From NCBI GenBank assembly GCA_009783495.1, contig WRDJ01000005.1:1-10201 (forward strand): a DNA stretch of 10,201 bases, given 5' to 3'. Positions 1 through 4,359 of the stretch are shown one piece after another. The first letter of the stretch is position 1. Each line of letters begins with the position of its first letter. Under the pieces are notes generated by a model that saw only the letters and a program-made list of their open reading frames with translations, did no database searches and was not told where the DNA came from. The position numbers were made by a program, and so were the translations under genes. Source of the stretch: Clostridiales bacterium (GTDB taxonomy: Bacteria > Bacillota > Dehalobacteriia > UBA4068).

Positions 1-45
1 GCTCAAAAGCGCATCATAAATCGGGGCCTTTTGTTGACGGTTCAC
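1..45 (-). CDS. Orn/Lys/Arg decarboxylase, N-terminal 15 codons only (partial)
   Basis: This is the 5' end of a gene that continues beyond base 1. Reading the minus strand from a GTG at 45-43 gives MNRQQKAPIYDALLS. This resembles the start of Gram-positive PLP-dependent Orn/Lys/Arg decarboxylases (SpeA/YaaO type), which open with a short polar stretch followed by a TPLYxALL-like motif. The start is set by a strong AAGGAGG (58-52) six bases upstream. The other nearby GTG (50-48) meets a stop after one codon. The gap from the speD stop is 20 nt, so the two genes very likely form one operon. The enzyme would decarboxylate arginine, ornithine or lysine to the amine that SpeD-derived aminopropyl groups extend. 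The substrate cannot be told from 15 residues. The identification rests on a short match plus context. Confidence 0.6.
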   Translation of the reverse strand, partial: MNRQQKAPIYDALLS

Positions 46-65
46 CGCACGCCTCCTTGCTGACC

Positions 66-833
66 CTATTTATCAAAAACATTGGTGCCGCTGAAAATTT
101 CGATCATTTCACGCCGCAAGCCCTCAGTGATCTGCAGCCTGCTTTTGGGCGGCAATTCATAAACATCCGTATTGAAAAGATAGTTTTGCAGGTCAATTTC
201 TTTGATGAGCATCTTGGTGTGGAAGATGTTGGCCTGGTATATATTAATGTCTATGGCGTCATATTTTTTAAGCGTCGCATCGTCAATATAATCCTGGATA
301 GACGTGATATCATGGTCTATAAAGATTTTTTCCCCATCCAAGGTTCGCGTGAAACCGCGCACCTTGTAATCCATGGTGATTATATCGGAATCGAAGCTGC
401 CGATCAGATAATCCAGCGTGCTGAGCGGCGTGATCTCGCCGCATGTGCAAACGTCAATATCAACGCGGAAGGTGGCGATGGAATTGTCGGGATGATATTC
501 GGGATAAGTATGCACCGTGACATGGCTCTTATCCAGATGCGCGACAACCGTGCCGTCCTCCGCGCGCATCATGGGTTTTTCAGAAATAAGCAGGGTCACG
601 CTCGCGCCTTGCGGCTCATAATCCTGTTTGGACACGCTTAATACCGTGGCTTCGATCATCTCGGCAACGTTAATCAAAATCTTTGTTAAACGCTCGGAAT
701 TATATTGCTCGTCAATATAGGCAATATAATCTTTTTGCGCCCGCTCGCTCTTGGCATAGCAAACATCATAAATATTAAAGTTCAAGGATTTAGCAAGATT
801 GTTAAACCCGAATATTTTCATTTTCTGTCCCAT
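66..833 (-). CDS. speD: S-adenosylmethionine decarboxylase proenzyme, E. coli-type SpeD
   Basis: SpeD decarboxylates S-adenosylmethionine to the aminopropyl donor for spermidine synthesis in the cytoplasm. The 255-residue product is close in length to E. coli SpeD (264) and alignable by eye along its whole length: HGFNNL/FGFNNL near the start, [11 protein letters not shown] (70-80), VVAHLDKSH (96-104), VRGFTR, FIDHDI and NIFHTKM. Self-cleavage in this family falls between Lys and Ser of the DKSH motif, here K102-S103, with Ser103 becoming the pyruvoyl cofactor. Cys131 (in CTCGEITP) matches the conserved catalytic Cys140 of E. coli. The start at 833 follows AGGTGG with a short spacer. An internal Met5 is possible but worse placed. 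It is the first gene of an operon with the downstream decarboxylase. The family is the long proteobacterial/clostridial class, not the short Bacillus SpeH class. Confidence 0.96.
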   Translation of the reverse strand: MGQKMKIFGFNNLAKSLNFNIYDVCYAKSERAQKDYIAYIDEQYNSERLTKILINVAEMIEATVLSVSKQDYEPQGASVTLLISEKPMMRAEDGTVVAHLDKSHVTVHTYPEYHPDNSIATFRVDIDVCTCGEITPLSTLDYLIGSFDSDIITMDYKVRGFTRTLDGEKIFIDHDITSIQDYIDDATLKKYDAIDINIYQANIFHTKMLIKEIDLQNYLFNTDVYELPPKSRLQITEGLRREMIEIFSGTNVFDK

Positions 834-854
834 TTCGCCACCTCACACCAAAAG

Positions 855-867
855 TCGGTTAAACCGA
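855..867. repeat. Short palindrome in the speD leader
   Basis: TCGGTT-A-AACCGA is a perfect 6-bp dyad around one base, ending 21 nt upstream of the speD start codon. It is too compact to form a stable RNA hairpin with a one-base loop. If functional, it would more likely be a protein-binding site. There is no direct evidence for a regulator. Confidence 0.3.
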
Positions 868-889
868 AAACGTCCGGGAGTTTTTAACA

Positions 890-960
890 AAGAAACAACT
901 CAAACATTTATACCTCGAGTCACCGCGCAACATCGAAATAGTACGCTTGAGTTGTTTCTT
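890..960 (-). promoter_or_regulatory. 14-bp inverted repeat in the speD 5' leader
   Basis: AAGAAACAACTCAA at 890-903 is the exact reverse complement of TTGAGTTGTTTCTT at 947-960, with 43 nt between. The element lies inside the predicted speD leader, between the promoter (1083-1055) and the ribosome binding site (near 840). In the minus-strand RNA it would fold into a long hairpin whose 3' arm is U-rich and runs into UGUUAAAAA, somewhat like a weak attenuator. No known polyamine or SAM riboswitch signature is recognised. A regulatory role is inferred only from the perfect pairing and position. Confidence 0.5.
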
Positions 961-1054
961 CAAACCCATTTTTTATTACGGCTCGTTGATCAACCGATTT
1001 TATTGCAATGGCAGATCTGTTTCGCAAGCGTTTGAAGCATCAATAATATTTTTG

Positions 1055-1083
1055 AGCATACACCAAAAACAAGCGCCTGTCAA
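1055..1083 (-). promoter_or_regulatory. SigA-type promoter for the speD operon
   Basis: On the minus strand there is a perfect -35 TTGACA (1083-1078), a 17-nt spacer and a -10 TATGCT (1060-1055). Just upstream of the -35 sits an A+T-rich dyad, GTATTTTT/AAAAATAC (1085-1101), that could act as an UP element. The start of transcription would be near 1048, giving speD a leader of about 215 nt. Confidence 0.8.
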
Positions 1084-1112
1084 CGTATTTTTAAAAAATA
1101 CTGTGCGCTGAC

Positions 1113-1134
1113 AAAAAAAACGCCAAAAACGGCG
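1113..1134 (-). terminator. Possible weak second terminator on the minus strand
   Basis: Read on the minus strand, CGCC-GTTTTT-GGCG (1134-1121) is followed at once by eight T residues (1120-1113). The stem is only 4 bp, so this is weak alone. A second short GC stem followed by T-rich DNA lies just upstream (about 1155-1170). Together they could catch read-through from the flotillin gene before the speD promoter. Confidence 0.35.
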
Positions 1135-1239
1135 CAGCAAAACGAAAAGCAAAAAGCCGGCGGCTGACGATTTTGCTCAAGATTTGTAATTAGCCGGTCA
1201 GGAACGCAATACACCGCAAAACAGGTGATTTTCGCTTAT

Positions 1240-1274
1240 AAAAGGAGCGGGAGGTGTGTTCGCCTCCCGCTCTT
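1240..1274 (-). terminator. Intrinsic terminator of the flotillin operon
   Basis: GAGCGGGAGG (1245-1254) and CCTCCCGCTC (1263-1272) form a perfect 10-bp GC-rich stem, extendable inward by a G-T and a G-C pair to a 4-nt loop. In the minus-strand transcript it starts a few bases after the flotillin stop codon and is followed by CTTTTATAA. The U-tract is short but the stem is strong and well placed. Confidence 0.75.
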
Positions 1275-1276
1275 GG

Positions 1277-2794
1277 CTATTCCGCTTGCTTGTTTTTCGT
1301 CAGGTTTTCCAGCGCCGCACCGATGTCGAAGCCGGTCATTTCCTTCACCGAATCCATCACCGCCGCCAAGGTGCTGGTGACATTTTCCGCGATGCGCACC
1401 GCGCCGCCGCCCTCTTTGCCCGCGCCGTCCCAGACCATGATCTTGTCTATGCTGGCGAAGGGCTCGGCGATGTTTTTGGCCATGGCGGGCAGCGTCTCCA
1501 CGATCATCTGCGTGACCGCCGCCTGCCCGTATTCTTTATAGGCGTCGGCCTTGGCGCGCATACCGGAAGCTTCCGCTTCCAGCTTCATGCGGATGGCGTC
1601 GGCTTCCGCTTCGCCCTTGGCCTTGATGATCTCCGCCTCGCGCTTCCCGATCACTTCGATTTGATAGGCTTCCGCTTCCGATTGCAGCTTTTTCGCGGTG
1701 GCTGAGGCTTCCGCGTCCATCTTCTTGGCGGCAGCCTGCGCTTCGGCCAGCTTGATGGCCTTGATCTTGTCGGCTTCGGCCTTCAGTTCCACTTCCCGGC
1801 GCGCCGCGTCTGCCGGGTTGATGACTTTCTCCTCAAGCATCCTTTTCGCGGCGTCGGCCTTGGTTTGCGCCAGCTCGATGTTTTTCTTCTCGCGGGCCAC
1901 CTCGACCTCTTTTTCCTCGGAGGCGATGCCCTGCGCACGCTGCTGCCGCAGCATTTCCGCATCGGCGTCGGTGGAGATGATCTCTTTCATCATCTTGTTT
2001 TTCTGGATGTCATAGGCGGCGTCAGCCTCGGCCTTGGCGGTTTGCGCCTCGCGCTTATAGGCCGATTCCTTAACCTCTTTATCCTTGGTTTCCCGCGCGA
2101 TCTCCGCTTGCGCCTGCAGCTTGGCCGCGGCCCCGGCCCGCTCGGCCTCGGCGATTTTGATCTGCGCGTCGCGGTCGGCTTCCGCCCGGGCGATCCTGGC
2201 GTTGCGCTGCACCTCGGCGATGCGCGGCATGCCCAGAGCTTCCAGATAACCGTTCTGGTCGGTGATTTCCTTGATGGTGAAAGCGATCAGTTCAAAGCCC
2301 ATGGGCATGAGGCTGGAATCCGCCACATCGCGCACCTGCTGCGAAAAGGCTTCGCGGTCGCGGTAGATTTCCTCCACGGTCAGCTTGCCCACGATCTCAC
2401 GCAGCTTGCCTTCCAGCACGCTCATGGCCGTCTCGCGGATGCGCGCCACGGTCGCCTCCTCTTTGCCCGTATAAAACTGTTCCACCGCCGAAAGGATGCT
2501 GCTTTCCTCGTTGCGGATCTTGATCACGGCCACGCCTGAACAGGTGATGGGCACGCCCTGGATGGTCATGGCGCCCGTGGTGTTGATGTTCAAAGGAATG
2601 TTTTCCAGCGAGATTGTATCCATGCGCTCCAAAAAAGGTATCAGGAGCGTGCCCCCGCCGGTGATGACGCGTTTCTTGCGCCCCGTGACCACGCCGGCCC
2701 TGTCCTGGGGAACCTTCTTCCACATGCTGAAAAGCGCGACGATAACGATGATGAGCCCGACAATTCCGATTCCGACATACGTCATTGTTTCCAT
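1277..2794 (-). CDS. floT: Flotillin-like SPFH protein (FloT/YuaG family)
   Basis: This is a membrane scaffold protein of bacterial functional microdomains, inferred to sit on the inner face of the cytoplasmic membrane. At 505 residues it matches B. subtilis FloT in length. Residues 5-25 form a hydrophobic membrane segment. An SPFH domain covers about 27-190, with VPQDRAGVVTGRKK at its start and a family-typical NGYLEALGMP end (181-190). A long Ala/Glu/Lys-rich coiled coil (about 190-420) carries the EA-rich repeats of flotillins (for example RAEADRDAQIKIAEAERA). The C-terminal block (421-457, ending ASIDKIMVWDG) is also flotillin-typical. The start at 2794 follows AGGAGGGG. An ATG four bases upstream is immediately stopped by TAA. 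It lies 105 nt downstream of a YuaF-like gene, as in the B. subtilis yuaF-floT pair, and is closed by the terminator at 1240-1274. Confidence 0.95.
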   Translation of the reverse strand: METMTYVGIGIVGLIIVIVALFSMWKKVPQDRAGVVTGRKKRVITGGGTLLIPFLERMDTISLENIPLNINTTGAMTIQGVPITCSGVAVIKIRNEESSILSAVEQFYTGKEEATVARIRETAMSVLEGKLREIVGKLTVEEIYRDREAFSQQVRDVADSSLMPMGFELIAFTIKEITDQNGYLEALGMPRIAEVQRNARIARAEADRDAQIKIAEAERAGAAAKLQAQAEIARETKDKEVKESAYKREAQTAKAEADAAYDIQKNKMMKEIISTDADAEMLRQQRAQGIASEEKEVEVAREKKNIELAQTKADAAKRMLEEKVINPADAARREVELKAEADKIKAIKLAEAQAAAKKMDAEASATAKKLQSEAEAYQIEVIGKREAEIIKAKGEAEADAIRMKLEAEASGMRAKADAYKEYGQAAVTQMIVETLPAMAKNIAEPFASIDKIMVWDGAGKEGGGAVRIAENVTSTLAAVMDSVKEMTGFDIGAALENLTKNKQAE

Positions 2795-2899
2795 TACATT
2801 AACCCCTCCTAAAATTATTGATGTTTATTATAAACCGCTTTTAATTCCCCACGGGCGCTTGGCGTCAACCCGGTTTCTGAGCAAGAAGCAAGAGGAAAG

Positions 2900-3472
2900 C
2901 TATAAAACGTCCAGTTCCCCTTCGGGGCTCAGACCCTCCACCCACAAGCGGCCGCCCTCAAAGCGGATGACCATGGCCTTGCTGCCTTGCGGCAGGGCCT
3001 TGCCGTCCACGGACGAAGCGGCATAGGAAATGATGCCGGACTTGCTGTGCGCGACGACGGAACCCACTCCCCCCGCCGAAATCGGCTCGTTGACCTCGAC
3101 CGTCATGCCCAAAAACTCGCTCACGCTTTGCGCCAGGCTTTTGGCCCTTTTCATGGGCAGATAGATGAATTTGTTGATTATCAGCGACGTTATGTAACCG
3201 GCGGGCAAGGCGATCAGCCAGATCAGCCAAACGGGCAAAGCGCCGCCGCTTTCCAGCGCCATGCCCAGCGCGCCGGTGACGACGAACATGGCGCACCACA
3301 CCGTGGGGGAAGCCGGCAACAGCGAGATCTGCATCCCGCCCAACTGCAGGCCAAAATCAAGATCAAGATCCAGAAGGTCGAAAAGGCCCTCCAGAATATC
3401 GGAAAAGAGCGAGAGAACCAGCGACAAAAGCGGCACGGCCAGCCCGGTGATCAGCAATATCTTGAATATCAT
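2900..3472 (-). CDS. yuaF: NfeD/YuaF-like membrane protein, flotillin partner
   Basis: This is a small membrane protein of the NfeD-like group that accompanies flotillin genes. The 190-residue product has a hydrophobic N-terminus (3-22), an acidic Leu/Asp-rich stretch (24-40), two further membrane segments (about 55-73 and 80-101) and a soluble C-terminal part (about 118-190). The C-terminal part contains GMTVEVNEPISAGGVGSVV and ends RLWVEGL, as expected for the small OB-fold of YuaF/NfeD C-termini. There is no ClpP-class protease domain, so it is the short form. The start at 3472 follows GGAGGAGG. It precedes the flotillin gene on the same strand. The name rests on topology, length and synteny more than on strict sequence identity. 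In B. subtilis YuaF affects membrane fluidity and works with FloT. Confidence 0.82.
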   Translation of the reverse strand: MIFKILLITGLAVPLLSLVLSLFSDILEGLFDLLDLDLDFGLQLGGMQISLLPASPTVWCAMFVVTGALGMALESGGALPVWLIWLIALPAGYITSLIINKFIYLPMKRAKSLAQSVSEFLGMTVEVNEPISAGGVGSVVAHSKSGIISYAASSVDGKALPQGSKAMVIRFEGGRLWVEGLSPEGELDVL

Positions 3473-3526
3473 AACCCGCGCCTCCTCCGATCCATCATCT
3501 CAGCCTTATGCGGCTCTTGTTTTTTT

Positions 3527-3554
3527 ATTATATCATAAAGTGTTCCGCCGTAAA
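3527..3554 (-). promoter_or_regulatory. Extended -10 promoter for yuaF-floT
   Basis: Minus strand: -10 TATAAT (3532-3527) preceded by TGA, forming an extended -10, and a partial -35 TTTACG (3554-3549) at 16-nt spacing. Transcription would begin near 3520, giving a leader of about 48 nt with a small AGCC/GGCT hairpin. It resembles a SigA site. I see no clear SigW-type site like that of the B. subtilis operon. Confidence 0.65.
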
Positions 3555-3600
3555 AGTCTTTCGCAGAAATTTTTTGATGCAAGCGGCAGGAAAATAATGC

Positions 3601-3629
3601 TTGACAACCGTCCTTCCCTGTGTTATATT
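3601..3629 (+). promoter_or_regulatory. Near-consensus SigA promoter for the T-box leader
   Basis: TTGACA (3601-3606), exactly 17 nt, then TATATT (3624-3629), with TGT just before the -10 adding an extended -10 element. Transcription would start near 3636. Its -35 lies 46 bp from the -35 of the divergent yuaF promoter. Confidence 0.85.
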
Positions 3630-3635
3630 TATTTT

Positions 3636-3957
3636 TAATTAAATATCGCACCCCTAAATGCAATGATAGGGCAAGCAATCCATATGACGTGGCGCAGAGA
3701 GCTGCCGGCGGTTTATCCGCGCTGGTGAAAGGCAGAGCACGGCGATGGAGCGCGCTCCCCCTTGAGCAGCCAGCCGAACACAAATTTTTTGTCATTAAGC
3801 GCGGCCGGACCGCCCGCCGTCATCACGGGCCCGCATTGCATGATGCGCAGAGTGGGGATGAAAGCAAGCCGGGGCTTCCGCTTGCCGGTAATTCCAATGA
3901 GAGTGGTACCGCGGAGAGTGATCTTCGTATCTTGCTTGTTATGAGAGGCGATTTTTT
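3636..3957 (+). ncRNA. T-box riboswitch leader (tRNA-sensing)
   Basis: T-box leaders read uncharged tRNA and allow transcription of amino acid genes. The start is inferred from the promoter at 3601-3629. Stem I: AGGG (3668-3671)/CCCT (3759-3762), TCCAT/ATGGA (3679-3683/3745-3749), a kink-turn-like internal loop, then the conserved AGAGAGC (3696-3702) and GGTGAAAGGC (3724-3733) elements around CTGCC/GGCAG. Stem III: GCAAG/CTTGC with CGG/CCG (3864-3885). The T-box TGGTACCGCG is at 3904-3913. GCGGAG (3911-3916) pairs CTTCGT (3923-3928) to make the antiterminator with the 7-nt TGGTACC bulge. The specifier loop (3750-3758) offers GCG or GCT (Ala), or CTC (Leu). TGGT predicts a tRNA with discriminator A, which both tRNAs normally have. 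No amino acid-related gene follows. Confidence 0.92.
3925..3957 (+). terminator. T-box terminator hairpin
   Basis: TCGTATCTTG (3925-3934) pairs with TGAGAGGCGA (3942-3951) in 9 of 10 positions (one A-G mismatch, three G-T pairs) around a 7-nt loop, followed by six T (3952-3957). Its 5' arm uses 3925-3928, which also forms the antiterminator. The two folds therefore exclude each other, as expected for a working T-box switch. Confidence 0.75.
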
Positions 3958-4084
3958 ATTTGCCTTGTCGGCAACATAAGCGTCGCATAGCTGTGTCGTC
4001 GTTTGCGCCCGCATCTCTCACGTATAAAACCATACGCTCGCTCGCGGTCGCGCCTCTTCCTTGCTCTGCTCGCTGAAACCGGGG

Positions 4085-4112
4085 CCCCCGGGAAACCTTT
4101 AGGTTTTTGGGG
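4085..4112. repeat. Hairpin repeat, copy A
   Basis: AAACC-TTTA-GGTTT (4093-4106) is flanked by CCCC (4086-4089) and GGGG (4109-4112), with a GGG/TT internal loop. It shares its plan (C-run, A-run, CC, TTA loop, complementary arm, G-run, then a TGA) with copy B at 4221-4244. Confidence 0.5.
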
Positions 4113-4220
4113 TGAAGATTGCCTCCTCGTGTTTGTCTAAGAGCCTGTTTAGAACTATTCGCCTCCTATCCTCCGCAAAGGCGGGTTACTAAGGGCGGCG
4201 AGCCCCCTTGGCCGGTGATC

Positions 4221-4244
4221 CCCGCAAAACCTTAGTTTTGTGGG
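4221..4244. repeat. Hairpin repeat, copy B
   Basis: CCCGCAAAAC (4221-4230), loop CTTA, GTTTTGTGGG (4235-4244): ten consecutive pairs including one G-T. It resembles copy A at 4085-4112 in arm composition, loop and following bases. There is no T-run on either side, so it is not a standard terminator. Confidence 0.55.
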
Positions 4245-4359
4245 TTGATTTTAGGAGTTACGGGGGGCCGGAGGCAAAGCCGCCCGCCTGACGCCAAATC
4301 TGTATTTTACCAACGGCTGGCAAATCACTTTCCCATAACTCATCATAGGAGGAATCACC

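Larger units (their letters stand above)
3958..4359. other. Hairpin-rich stretch with no supportable gene
   Basis: About 400 bp between the T-box terminator and the fusion gene hold no open frame with a convincing ribosome binding site or recognisable product. Structures seen: CGTAT/ATACG (4021-4036), the related hairpins at 4085-4112 and 4221-4244, AAGGG/CCCTT with an inner GG/CC (4191-4209), and GAGCCTGTTTAGAA (4141-4154), which resembles some insertion sequence ends. No convincing promoter for the gene at 4360 was found; AGGAGG at 4347-4352 is its ribosome binding site. The stretch could be decayed DNA, a palindromic repeat cluster or an untranslated RNA. Confidence 0.6.

Noticed and set aside
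57-641. Plus-strand frame of 194 codons
   Set aside because: It lies wholly antisense to speD, which matches its family along its full length. There is no ribosome binding site or recognised domain.
859-969. A 36-codon open frame (minus strand) in the speD leader, beginning MGLKKQLKR
   Set aside because: It has no ribosome binding site before its ATG and unusual composition. It overlaps the inverted repeat, which by itself explains the sequence. Similarity in concept to the short upstream frame of animal SAM decarboxylase mRNA is not evidence.
985-994. Palindrome GTTGATCAAC in the speD leader
   Set aside because: Ten bases with no loop and no second copy; short palindromes like this occur by chance.
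2827-2868. TATAAT and TTGACG on the minus strand between yuaF and floT
   Set aside because: They are 30 nt apart, far from the 16-18 nt needed, so no promoter is called. The flotillin gene is taken to be transcribed from the yuaF promoter.
3823-4014. Minus-strand frame of 63 codons across the T-box end
   Set aside because: It covers the T-box and terminator in antisense and has no ribosome binding site; RNA structure explains the conservation of this DNA.
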